From Parabacteroides sp. (GTDB lineage Bacteria > Bacteroidota > Bacteroidia > Bacteroidales > Tannerellaceae), in contig DXVO01000031.1 of NCBI GenBank assembly GCA_019417325.1, positions 30,585 to 94,584 of the forward strand: a stretch of DNA of 64,000 bases. Reading direction: 5' to 3'. Position 1 is the first letter of the stretch. Every line of letters starts with the position of its first letter. The notes below the pieces were generated by a model. That model saw nothing but the letters and a program-made list of their open reading frames with translations, had not been told where the DNA came from and ran no database searches. Positions 9,417 through 17,552 of the stretch are shown here, piece after piece. The position numbers and the translations under genes are program-made.

Positions 9417-10247
9417 ATGAAAACGAAACTTACCTTATTTCTTGCCAGTTTGCTGCTGGTGGCAGCTCCGGGTTTTGCTAAATCACGAACAATCGAGGGA
9501 AATGGAAAACTGGTGACAAAGAAGATAGAGATTAGTGATTATGATGCAATCTCCACCATAGGTGCCATGGAGTTTGAATATGAGAAATCATCATCCGGGC
9601 CGTTCCTGGAAATAACGGTAGATGAAAATATTTTGCCTTATCTGGATATTCGTGTGAAGGGACATACGTTGACATTCGGTTTTAAAGACTTGCCGAGAGA
9701 GACCGAAGTCAGGGATGGTGATGTTCATACATATACATCTAATATCTCACCTACCAAGTTCAAGGTAAAGTCCCGTTCTAAGGATTTGAATGAACTTAAT
9801 TTGGTGGGCGGATGCCATATGATGGTGAAAAGTTCACTAGATGGCTATAAAATCAATGCGGACCTGGTTGGTGGCGGAAGTATTAATTTTGAGAAAGCCG
9901 TCAAAATGCATAAAGGTAAGTTCTCAATTGCCGGTGGTGGTAATGTTGCATTCGACCGGTTGGATATGACCAATATCGAATGTAGTGTAGCCGGAGGTGG
10001 AAACATCGACTTAAAAGGAGAAGCCGAACGCGGCGATTTCAACGTAGCAGGCGGTGGTACGATCGATGCTTTCAATTATAAACTGAAAAAAGCGGATTGT
10101 AATGTAGCCGGTGGTGGTACGATCCGTGTATATGTTTCGGAATTTTTGGATGCCAATGTAGCTGCAGGTGGGAGAATCCGTTATAAAGGGGACCCTGAAG
10201 TCAGTAAAAATACCGTAGCAGGAGGTTCAATAAAGAAAGAATATTAA
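9417..10247 (+). CDS. DUF2807 (head-GIN domain) exported protein 1
   Basis: The product is 276 residues with a signal peptide ending near Ala-Lys at residues 21-22. After the opening GNGKLVTKKIEISDYDAI, which is typical of DUF2807 (putative auto-transporter adhesin, head GIN), the second half is a run of about 20-residue units built around VAGGG (for example SVAGGGNIDLKG, NVAGGGTIDAFN, NVAGGGTIRVY), consistent with a right-handed beta-helix. It should be periplasmic or on the cell surface; the function is unknown. It is the first of three tandem paralogues. Confidence 0.85.
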   Translation: MKTKLTLFLASLLLVAAPGFAKSRTIEGNGKLVTKKIEISDYDAISTIGAMEFEYEKSSSGPFLEITVDENILPYLDIRVKGHTLTFGFKDLPRETEVRDGDVHTYTSNISPTKFKVKSRSKDLNELNLVGGCHMMVKSSLDGYKINADLVGGGSINFEKAVKMHKGKFSIAGGGNVAFDRLDMTNIECSVAGGGNIDLKGEAERGDFNVAGGGTIDAFNYKLKKADCNVAGGGTIRVYVSEFLDANVAAGGRIRYKGDPEVSKNTVAGGSIKKEY

Positions 10248-10266
10248 TTATTAAAGATATTGTAAT

Positions 10267-11085
10267 ATGAGAACAAGATTATTTACACTGATTGCGCTGT
10301 TCGTTTTAGGAGCAGCTACCTGTTTTGCAGCAATAAAAGGAAATGGAAAAGTGATAACTAAAAACATCGATGTCACGGATTATAAAAGTCTGTCATTAGG
10401 CGGTAGTATAAAAAATGGAAGTTGGTTCGGCAGCAATGATAATGAAAGTCCGGTATGTTTCTATAGCCAAACGACAGGAAATGCCACGCTTTCAATTACA
10501 TTGGATGAGAATTTATTTTCTTATCTGGATATTAAATCGGGAGGTAATAAATTGTCGGTACGTGTGCGGAACAATACAACGATAGCGCCTACCAAGTTGG
10601 TTGTAAAATGCAGTTCTTCAAAATTGGAAAATTTGCAGGTGTCCGGTTGTTTCGATTTTAAATCGGAGACATCCCTGTCTGGGACAACCTTAAATATCGG
10701 AGCATCCGGTGCTTCTGATGTTAAGATAAAACATGCCGTTCGTGTGGATAACTGTTCCTTGTCATCGAGTGGGGCAAGCGACCTTGAGTTGAAGGATTTA
10801 AAATGTAGCGATATCAAAGTGAGCTCTTCCGGTTCCAGCGATGTGGAGTTGAAAGGCAGTGCAGATAAAGGTCGTTTTTCTACATCCGGCAGTAGCGATA
10901 TCAAGGCGTATGATTTTAAAGTCGGCAAGTTGAGTTGCGGTTCAAGCGGTAGCAGCGACATTAAAGTGTACGTTACCGAGTCGTTGGAAGCAAGTGCCTC
11001 CGGTAGCTCTGATATTAAATATAAAGGGAATCCGTCAGTAAAAAGAAGTGTTTCCGGCTCTGCAGATGTTGATAATGTAAAATAA
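10267..11085 (+). CDS. DUF2807 (head-GIN domain) exported protein 2
   Basis: The product is 272 residues with a signal peptide (cleavage likely after CFA). It shares the family opening KGNGKVITKNIDVTDY with its neighbours, but its helical turns use SGSSD or SGASD instead of glycine triplets (SSSGSSDVELKG, STSGSSDIKAYD, SGSSGSSDIKVY). It starts 19 bp after the previous stop, with no promoter seen between, so it is probably co-transcribed. Role unknown; a surface or periplasmic beta-helical protein. Confidence 0.85.
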   Translation: MRTRLFTLIALFVLGAATCFAAIKGNGKVITKNIDVTDYKSLSLGGSIKNGSWFGSNDNESPVCFYSQTTGNATLSITLDENLFSYLDIKSGGNKLSVRVRNNTTIAPTKLVVKCSSSKLENLQVSGCFDFKSETSLSGTTLNIGASGASDVKIKHAVRVDNCSLSSSGASDLELKDLKCSDIKVSSSGSSDVELKGSADKGRFSTSGSSDIKAYDFKVGKLSCGSSGSSDIKVYVTESLEASASGSSDIKYKGNPSVKRSVSGSADVDNVK

Positions 11086-11089
11086 TATC

Positions 11090-11097
11090 TATTTTTG
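11090..11097 (+). promoter_or_regulatory. Possible internal -7 box for the third DUF2807 gene
   Basis: TATTTTTG matches TAnnTTTG and lies 61 bp before the ATG at 11159. It sits inside the left arm of a perfect 11-bp inverted repeat (11088-11098 and 11142-11152), which may form an mRNA hairpin or an operator. Confidence 0.35.
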
Positions 11098-11158
11098 TAA
11101 GACTGTTGTAGTTCACGCAATTACGAAGATGGCTTTTTAAAACAAAAATAGAGTAGAT

Positions 11159-11944
11159 ATGAAAACGAAAGGATTATTATTAGTAGCTTTCCTGATGGGG
11201 ATGTTTTTCTCGGTTCAGGCTGCAGACCATGTGAAAGGTAACGGAAAACTTAGTTCCAAGAAAATAACGATTGGCGATTATAATGCCATCAAGATAAACG
11301 GGGTGGTGGATTTTTATTATGAACAGTCCGATGCAGAACCGTATCTGGAGGTGACTATCGATGAGAATTTGCATCCATATGTCAATATCGAAATCAAGGA
11401 CCGTGAATTGACTGTAAATTTTAAAGGAGCAAAAGTGGATCACTTTACAAAGTTTATTGTGAAGACTAATTCCAAATGGTTGCGTGAAGTAAAGGCTGCC
11501 GGTAATGCGAATTTCGTGGTCAACAGTAAACTGACAGGCGACGAACTGATTGTGAAAGCAAACTCTAATTGTCTTGTCCAGCTAAAGCAACTGGTGAAAC
11601 TGGGTAAACTGGACTTGAATGTATCCGGCAGTGCCAATATGGTTGTGGATAATATCGATGTCGATATGTTGGAATGCAGTATCAATGGCTCCGGAACAAT
11701 TAAGTTGACAGAAGGAAAAGCTGCAGAAGGTAAATATGGCATCACTACAGATGGTGAAATCATGGCGTTTGGTGTAGCAGTTCCCGAACTGAGCTGTAAT
11801 ATCAAAGGGAAAGGTTCTGCACAGGTACATGCTACCGAAAATCTGAAGGCGACTGTTATCGGGAAGGGTAGTATCCGTTATAAAGGACCGACTGCCGTAC
11901 AGCAGAAAGTTATGTTAGGCGGAACAGTTGAAGAGGTGAAATAA
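11159..11944 (+). CDS. DUF2807 (head-GIN domain) exported protein 3
   Basis: The product is 261 residues with a signal peptide (MKTKGLLLVAFLMGMFFSVQA). The family opening VKGNGKLSSKKITIGDYNAI is present; its turns use NGSG, GKGS and SGSAN units rather than AGGG or SGSSD. It is the last of the three tandem paralogues, convergent with the epimerase gene ending at 11967. The wider spacing (73 bp) and the TATTTTTG box upstream suggest it may also be expressed independently. Function unknown. Confidence 0.85.
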   Translation: MKTKGLLLVAFLMGMFFSVQAADHVKGNGKLSSKKITIGDYNAIKINGVVDFYYEQSDAEPYLEVTIDENLHPYVNIEIKDRELTVNFKGAKVDHFTKFIVKTNSKWLREVKAAGNANFVVNSKLTGDELIVKANSNCLVQLKQLVKLGKLDLNVSGSANMVVDNIDVDMLECSINGSGTIKLTEGKAAEGKYGITTDGEIMAFGVAVPELSCNIKGKGSAQVHATENLKATVIGKGSIRYKGPTAVQQKVMLGGTVEEVK

Positions 11945-11966
11945 AAGGTAAGAAAGGCAGACTGAT

Positions 11967-12974
11967 TTACAGCCAGCCTTCCTTCTTATACCATTCTATA
12001 CTTTCCTCCAGGCCTCTGCGCAGGGGATAGGCAGGAGTAAAATTTAAGTCATCCTGAAGCGGCGTAACATCGCAGATCCAGTTACGTTGTTTCAGGATGA
12101 TGTATTTATCCGTATTTAGAGTCATGCTTTTCTTTAGTAGTCTGCCTATCCATTCGGAACAGATACATGCCACATGTACCAGCCCCATCGGGATACGTGC
12201 ATGGAGTACATGTTTCTTTTTTAGAATCTCCTGGATAAGACGGGCAAACTCTTCATCCGTATAGACATCGCCATCGGCAACAAAATAGTGGCGGTTGAGG
12301 ATTTGTTCGTTTTCAAGAGCAAGAAAAGCAACGGTAGCAAGGTCTTTTACATAGATGAAAGTAATCCGTTGAGGCGTAAAACCGACAGCAAAATCAAGAC
12401 CGGATTTTACACTTTGTATCTCCATGAAATAATCTTTCTCTCCCGGTCCATATACGCCGGTAGGACGCAGGATAACATAGGGGAAATGGGTTTGGGTACG
12501 GATATGGTTTTCTGCTTCCAGTTTGCTTTTCCCGTAAGCTGTATCAGGAGTCTGCGGATCATCGAGGCGGATAGGGCGGAAGGTTTGTTCGTCGCCTTGC
12601 CCGTAACTACTCAGACTACTCATTAAAAGAAATTTTTTAGGTTTACAACCGGAAGCGGCAAGAGCTTCTATCAGGTTGTGCGTGTTTTCCGCATTAATAC
12701 GGAAGAAATTCCTTTTATCGAGTGTTTTGGTCAGTCCGGCATTATGGATCACATAATCCCATGCGCCGTTTTCTTTCGCAAAATCCGCCAGTTGGGCGGT
12801 CAGTGCTTCCGGCTTATTATATTTCAGATCGATAAAACGTATCCGTTCGTCCTGCAGGTTTGCACGGTTGCTGGATGCGCGTACACCTGCCCATACTTCA
12901 TATCCTCTGTCCAGTGCTTCCTTTACAAGAAAACCTCCGATAAAGCCGCTGGCTCCGGTAATTAATATTTTCAT
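11967..12974 (-). CDS. NAD-dependent epimerase/dehydratase (extended SDR)
   Basis: The product is 335 residues. It begins with the Rossmann motif GASGFIGG (residues 7-14) and has the active-site YGKSK and an upstream LMSSLSSYG strand, typical of extended short-chain dehydrogenases. It probably acts on a nucleotide sugar or a similar cytoplasmic substrate; the substrate cannot be read from the sequence. It is the last gene of a minus-strand set with the small membrane protein (3 bp gap) and the metal ABC genes. Confidence 0.88.
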   Translation of the reverse strand: MKILITGASGFIGGFLVKEALDRGYEVWAGVRASSNRANLQDERIRFIDLKYNKPEALTAQLADFAKENGAWDYVIHNAGLTKTLDKRNFFRINAENTHNLIEALAASGCKPKKFLLMSSLSSYGQGDEQTFRPIRLDDPQTPDTAYGKSKLEAENHIRTQTHFPYVILRPTGVYGPGEKDYFMEIQSVKSGLDFAVGFTPQRITFIYVKDLATVAFLALENEQILNRHYFVADGDVYTDEEFARLIQEILKKKHVLHARIPMGLVHVACICSEWIGRLLKKSMTLNTDKYIILKQRNWICDVTPLQDDLNFTPAYPLRRGLEESIEWYKKEGWL

Positions 12975-12977
12975 ATA

Positions 12978-13187
12978 TCAGTGTTTATCCTTTATATAAT
13001 AGGTATAGTAATACCATAATAATCCTATCCAGTTCAGCAGGAGAATCGTCATCACCCAAAGAACTTTTTTTCCGGTACTGATAAAGGGATTCTGCATAAC
13101 AGCGGTACAACCGAACATAATGACGGTAATACCGATGATATATCCCAGTTCCGGCAGGGAAATCCAGTTGAGTATGTGTGGCAACAT
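12978..13187 (-). CDS. Small two-TM protein, PLDc_N-like
   Basis: The product is 69 residues with two predicted TM segments separated by NPFISTGKKVLW. This layout (hydrophobic helix, short basic turn, helix ending in W-Y-Y-Y) resembles the PLDc_N family of small membrane proteins in Bacteroidetes. It is packed 12 bp after the ABC ATPase gene and 3 bp before the epimerase gene. The role is unknown. Confidence 0.7.
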   Translation of the reverse strand: MLPHILNWISLPELGYIIGITVIMFGCTAVMQNPFISTGKKVLWVMTILLLNWIGLLWYYYTYYIKDKH

Positions 13188-13199
13188 ATAAGCAGTAAT

Positions 13200-13958
13200 T
13201 TAATGTTCATGTTTTTTCAACACCCGGTGGGGCAGGTCGCCATGTCCTACCAATTCTATCGGGCATGCATATTTTTCTCCCAGCCATTCTTCCGAAACAT
13301 TGGCTCCGGGATGGTAATGGAGGGTTTCATTTACGCAAGCAATATTTTTGACCATTGCCAGTACGGTCCCTATATCATGTGATACGAGAATGATGGCACT
13401 TTCTTTGTTGATTTCTTCCAGCAACTGGTAGAAACGGGACTCGAAACGCTTGTCTACGTATGAGTTCGGTTCATCCAATATCAGTACCTGGGGCTGGGAA
13501 ACAATGGAACGTCCCAGCAATACCCGTTGTAGCTGTCCGCCGGAAAGTTCGCCGATAGCACGAGTGGATAAATCTTCCAAGCCCATCTGTCCGATGACTT
13601 CTTCCACACGCGCTTTTTGCTGAGAGGTGAAAGAACGGAAACGGGGTTTTTCCGATGCTAAGCCGGAGGTAATCACATCGCGTACGGAAATCGGGAATTT
13701 TTTGTCGATATTGTTCAACTGAGGCAGATATCCTATTTTAAGAGATGGGATGTTTTCTCCATTCCAATAAAAGCGGATGGAACCGGATGTGGGAGCCAAT
13801 AAACCGAGGATTACTTTCAATAACGTTGTCTTGCCACCTCCATTCGGCCCGATAATACCCAGGAAATCATCCTTATAGACATCCAGTGATATATCATGCA
13901 ATACGGCCTTGTTTCCGTATGCGGCTGTTACATTTTGTATTTCAATGAGCTTGTCCAT
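13200..13958 (-). CDS. Zinc/manganese-type ABC transporter ATP-binding protein (ZnuC-like)
   Basis: The product is 252 residues. Walker A is GPNGGGKTT, the signature is LSGGQLQRVLLG, Walker B is VLILDEP, and the switch His lies in VSHD. I chose ATG 13958 (MDKLIEIQNV), which overlaps the binding-protein stop by 17 bases; a longer start at 13976 exists. It should power import of zinc or manganese. No permease gene is adjacent; the only candidate in the window is at 30478-31281. Confidence 0.9.
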   Translation of the reverse strand: MDKLIEIQNVTAAYGNKAVLHDISLDVYKDDFLGIIGPNGGGKTTLLKVILGLLAPTSGSIRFYWNGENIPSLKIGYLPQLNNIDKKFPISVRDVITSGLASEKPRFRSFTSQQKARVEEVIGQMGLEDLSTRAIGELSGGQLQRVLLGRSIVSQPQVLILDEPNSYVDKRFESRFYQLLEEINKESAIILVSHDIGTVLAMVKNIACVNETLHYHPGANVSEEWLGEKYACPIELVGHGDLPHRVLKKHEH

Positions 13959-14832
13959 CAGAAAGTTCTTTAGCAATACGGATTAACTCTTTATTCCAGT
14001 GGAAATCCAACGGGTTGATAACTGCAAGCCGGCAACCGGTTTCCTTGGCAATAAGTTCTGCATTCTTTTTGTCGAACTCTTGCTGGATAAATACTACCTT
14101 AGTCTGGTTTGCCTTAGCAGTTTCTACCAGTTGTTTAAGTTGTGCCGGCGATGGTTCTTTCCCATCCATCTCAATACATAACTGGATGAGGTCGAACTCT
14201 TCAGCAAAGTAGGTAAGTGCCGGATGGTAGATAATGAAAGTGCGTGCCGTCAGCGGATCCAGCAGTTGTTTAATGGTAACTTCCGTTTGTTCGATTTCAG
14301 CAACCAATGCATTATAGTTCTTCCAGTAAAATTCGGTATTCTCCTTATCCAGTTGGATGAAAGCATTCAGGGTGTTCCAGGCAATCACTTTAGCTCCTTC
14401 TATGCTACTCCAGATATGCGGGTCGATGCCTTCGGGATGAAAATGGTGTTCACCTTCTCCGTGGGAATGTTCTTCCTCTTCTTCTGCAGTCAGAAATTTC
14501 ATGCCTTTTGAGACATCAAATATTTTGAGTTCCGGATTATTTTCCTGGATTTTTTGCATCCATACATGCTCGAACCCTATATATCCGATGCGCAGGTAGG
14601 CATTGCTTTTGCCAATTTCCACCATCTGTTTGGGGGTAGGATCGTATGTTTCGGGACTTTGCCCGGAGGGAACTACACAATTGATTTTGAATTTGTCTCC
14701 GGCTATCTTTTCTGCAAAAAAGCGTTGAGGCTCGATGGTTACGGTTACAGTATTTCCATCGGTCTGGTTTTGTCTGCATGCAGTCAGCAGAACAATGGAA
14801 ACTAACAGGGTAAATAAAACGTTGTACTTCAT
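13942..14832 (-). CDS. Metal ABC transporter substrate-binding lipoprotein (ZnuA/TroA-like)
   Basis: The product is 296 residues with a lipobox LTAC (Cys19). It has the cluster 9 binding protein layout: an N-terminal lobe, an acidic His-rich loop (HSHGEGEHHFHPEG) after about residue 120 that is typical of zinc-binding members, DPHIWSS, the linker region, FIIYHPALTYFAEEF, and a C-terminal lobe ending in VINPLDFHWNKE. It captures the metal for the ABC importer. It is the first gene of the minus-strand operon, behind the -7 box at 14853-14860. Confidence 0.92.
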   Translation of the reverse strand: MKYNVLFTLLVSIVLLTACRQNQTDGNTVTVTIEPQRFFAEKIAGDKFKINCVVPSGQSPETYDPTPKQMVEIGKSNAYLRIGYIGFEHVWMQKIQENNPELKIFDVSKGMKFLTAEEEEEHSHGEGEHHFHPEGIDPHIWSSIEGAKVIAWNTLNAFIQLDKENTEFYWKNYNALVAEIEQTEVTIKQLLDPLTARTFIIYHPALTYFAEEFDLIQLCIEMDGKEPSPAQLKQLVETAKANQTKVVFIQQEFDKKNAELIAKETGCRLAVINPLDFHWNKELIRIAKELSDGQAH

Positions 14833-14852
14833 TTCTATTCGTTTGAGGGATA

Positions 14853-14860
14853 CAAAGATA
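14853..14860 (-). promoter_or_regulatory. -7 box for the metal-binding protein operon
   Basis: On the minus strand the sequence reads TATCTTTG, an exact TAnnTTTG, 20 bp before the start at 14832. Confidence 0.5.
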
Positions 14861-14912
14861 GTAAAACAAAAATAAACCTTGTTAGTTGCGCCCGATTAGT
14901 ATGTTTAATACA

Positions 14913-15920
14913 TTAGTTTTCCTGTTTTGGAGAATAGATGTATTTCAGGATGCGTGCACCGAGTACCGGGCGGTAATGGTCCGGTTCATAATAGTCGTGC
15001 CAGTCCGAAATAAACTCGTCTTTGCCGGTTAAATCATAAACGACTCCTTCACCCAATGCGTTTTCCATTCGTTGTACATCTTCTGGGTTCATACGTATAT
15101 GTACCCCGTAATGCGGGCTTATGATGAGTTTCATGTCTGCACCGTTCTTGTCGCAAATCTCCTTTATTTTTTCAAGGCAGCGTATCTGGTCGTGGAAAAT
15201 TTCAGGAGGATAGGCATTTGTGTCCGATGTTTCATTCAGGTTTGTCCATTCTGCCTGTTCCCAATATTTCTCTCCGAGTTCCTCTATTTCTTTTTCATGC
15301 GGGTTAATACCATTGTTGGTGAAAGGTTCCCGTATGATATAAGGGCATACGATGTATTTACGCAACATGTACGGAGTTACTTCTCCGGTTATTTTGTAGT
15401 GCAGGTACGGAATCATGATATCCGGGTATAAATATCCCTGCAAGTTTTTGAGTTGGAACTGCATATTACTCATTCCGGTAGCACTTGGCGGTAATATATG
15501 TTTGAATACCGTACTGGGGATATATTCCCTGAAAGACCTCGGGTCAAGTACGATTAAAACATTCTTAATAGAAGCGTTATTTTTTTCCAGTGCTTCCATT
15601 TTACCTAATACGCCGCCGATTGTTTCGGAATTGTCATACAAACGTACCGCTTTGCCTCCGTTCAGGTATTTTTCCCATTCCTGAGTTGGAAATGCCACGG
15701 TGCAGGAGTTGCCCATAACATATGAATCGAATCCCAGGGAATCACGGTACATCATGTAGTTTTCCCATCCTACATGAGACTCGTTCAGATAGGCGCCTAC
15801 TACATCGAATCTTTTGTATTTATGCAAGACCATAAACGGGTCGAACACAAAATAGGTTGCACTCATCAACAGGAAAGGGAGGCATAAGAGCATTATTTTC
15901 AAATAAAAACGTCTTAGCAT
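14913..15920 (-). CDS. DltD-like SGNH acyltransferase/esterase, last gene of a dlt-like operon
   Basis: The product is 335 residues with one N-terminal TM helix (about residues 8-26) and an extracytoplasmic body. VMGNSCT places Ser72 in a GNS block I motif, and PDHYRPVLGARIL near residues 313-325 supplies a His at the SGNH C-terminal position. The family resembles DltD and AlgX/AlgJ-like proteins, which act with MBOAT proteins to acylate envelope glycans. It lies 15 bp after the MBOAT gene in an operon with a carrier protein and an adenylating enzyme. Assignment rests on motif and context; sequence identity to true DltD was not tested. Confidence 0.65.
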   Translation of the reverse strand: MLRRFYLKIMLLCLPFLLMSATYFVFDPFMVLHKYKRFDVVGAYLNESHVGWENYMMYRDSLGFDSYVMGNSCTVAFPTQEWEKYLNGGKAVRLYDNSETIGGVLGKMEALEKNNASIKNVLIVLDPRSFREYIPSTVFKHILPPSATGMSNMQFQLKNLQGYLYPDIMIPYLHYKITGEVTPYMLRKYIVCPYIIREPFTNNGINPHEKEIEELGEKYWEQAEWTNLNETSDTNAYPPEIFHDQIRCLEKIKEICDKNGADMKLIISPHYGVHIRMNPEDVQRMENALGEGVVYDLTGKDEFISDWHDYYEPDHYRPVLGARILKYIYSPKQEN

Positions 15921-15935
15921 AACTATCGTAGCGGT

Positions 15936-17303
15936 TTAAAATTGTATGTAAATAAAGTTCTCGGTATCGAATTTACCTAGCAGGAATATCATAAATACCA
16001 GGATAAAATAACATGCCCATCTTAGGGCGGCAGGCTGTTTCTTAAACAGCTTGTCCAGGTCGTAATGTGCATTCAGGTATTCGAAAATCCATATAAGCAA
16101 AATGGAAACACCTGCAACCACGCAGTTATGGTCGGGCATTCCGATGTTCATTTCTTTCCAGTTCTGTGCATGAAATGAAATGTGGCTTATGAAATAGAAA
16201 GCATCATTGATTGATTCCACCCTGAAAAAGATGAGGGAAAGGGCAAACAACAAATAGGTTCTAAATATAAACAACACGTTGGAAACCGGGCGTCCTACTA
16301 ATTTAGGCAGGTTGTTACGGAAGAATTTAACCTTCATCTCGTAGCAGATAATCAATCCCTGGATTAATCCGTAGATTGCAAATGTCCATCCTGCCCCATG
16401 CCATATGCCGAGAGCTACGAATGTAACGACAAGGCTGAACAACACGCCCCATTGTCCGAAACTCCGGAGCTCAGCCGTCAAAGGCACGTATACATAATCC
16501 CTTACCCAGAAAGAAAGTGACATATGCCAGCGTCTCCAAAAGTCTGCAGTGCTTGTAGCTATGAACGGACGATTGAAGTTAGGAGATAGCCGTATGCCGA
16601 ACATTCTTGCCCCTCCGATGGCTATATCGGTATATCCGGAAAAATCGGCATAGAGTTCGATCGGATAAATCAGACAGGTCATGAGTAGCTGTAGACCGGA
16701 AAGGTCGTGTATCGTGCTGAACATTCCTTCTGTATAGGGCGCTATATGATTTGCAATCAGCAGTTTTTTGAACATACCCAGAAATATCAGTTTCATTCCT
16801 GAAACCGCATTGTCGTAATTGAAGTATTTCGGCCTTTTCAGTTCAGCAAACATATCAGCTCCCCGTTCAATCGGGCCCGACAGGAATTTCATGAAGAATA
16901 GCATGAACAAAGAGAAGTCTACGATATTGCGTTCCGCCTTTGTTTCTCCCCAATATACATCGACCAGATAGCCGATAGCCTGGAAGGTATAGAAAGACAT
17001 GCCAAGGGGAAAAATCAGTGAAGTCGCATATCTGAATGAAATCCAGGTAATAACCAAGATTCCGATACAGGCAAAAAGTAAATAACCTGCCCGGTTCTCG
17101 TCCGTGCGTTCAATCAGCCTCCCGGCTGTATATGTGAACAGGGAAATAACTGCCGCAACAAGTAAAAACATCCAACTGGCATATCCTGCAAAGATAGCGC
17201 TTGCTGCCAGCAGCAACAGGTTGCGGTACTTGTCCGCAACCAGATAATATAGGATGAAACAGATTACAAATAGTGCTACAAAGCCTACTGATAAGAAAAG
17301 CAT
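15936..17303 (-). CDS. DltB-like MBOAT acyltransferase
   Basis: The product is 455 residues with about 11-12 hydrophobic segments. The MBOAT signatures are ADFWRRWHMSLSFWVRDYVYVPL in the middle and GIWHGAGWTFAIYGL with the presumed catalytic His. Such proteins move an acyl or aminoacyl group from a cytoplasmic donor across the inner membrane. It is placed 4 bp after the carrier protein gene, which fits transfer of a carrier-bound group. Confidence 0.88.
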   Translation of the reverse strand: MLFLSVGFVALFVICFILYYLVADKYRNLLLLAASAIFAGYASWMFLLVAAVISLFTYTAGRLIERTDENRAGYLLFACIGILVITWISFRYATSLIFPLGMSFYTFQAIGYLVDVYWGETKAERNIVDFSLFMLFFMKFLSGPIERGADMFAELKRPKYFNYDNAVSGMKLIFLGMFKKLLIANHIAPYTEGMFSTIHDLSGLQLLMTCLIYPIELYADFSGYTDIAIGGARMFGIRLSPNFNRPFIATSTADFWRRWHMSLSFWVRDYVYVPLTAELRSFGQWGVLFSLVVTFVALGIWHGAGWTFAIYGLIQGLIICYEMKVKFFRNNLPKLVGRPVSNVLFIFRTYLLFALSLIFFRVESINDAFYFISHISFHAQNWKEMNIGMPDHNCVVAGVSILLIWIFEYLNAHYDLDKLFKKQPAALRWACYFILVFMIFLLGKFDTENFIYIQF

Positions 17304-17307
17304 GTTG

Positions 17308-17550
17308 TTACTTCATTTTTGTTAATACCGCGTCACACAAATCGCCGATGTTCTTGAATTTTACTATTTCACGGAATTTGAATTTGCAATTGAATTTATC
17401 TTCCACTTTGACAATAATAGTCATGTTGGTCAAAGAATCCCAACCCTCTACATCGTCGGCGGTTGTAGTTTCAGTAAGAGTGATATTTGTTCTGTTCAGT
17501 ACTTCGTGAAAAATAGCTTCAATCTGTTGTAATACTTCTTGCTTTGTCAT
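17308..17550 (-). CDS. Acyl/aminoacyl carrier protein (DltC-like)
   Basis: The product is an acidic 80-residue protein with the phosphopantetheine site GWDSL (Ser39) at the start of helix 2. The length and the VKVEDKFNCKFKFREI segment fit a stand-alone carrier. It lies between the adenylating enzyme (2 bp gap) and the MBOAT protein, so it probably carries the activated group from one to the other. Confidence 0.85.
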   Translation of the reverse strand: MTKQEVLQQIEAIFHEVLNRTNITLTETTTADDVEGWDSLTNMTIIVKVEDKFNCKFKFREIVKFKNIGDLCDAVLTKMK

Positions 17551-17552
17551 AA

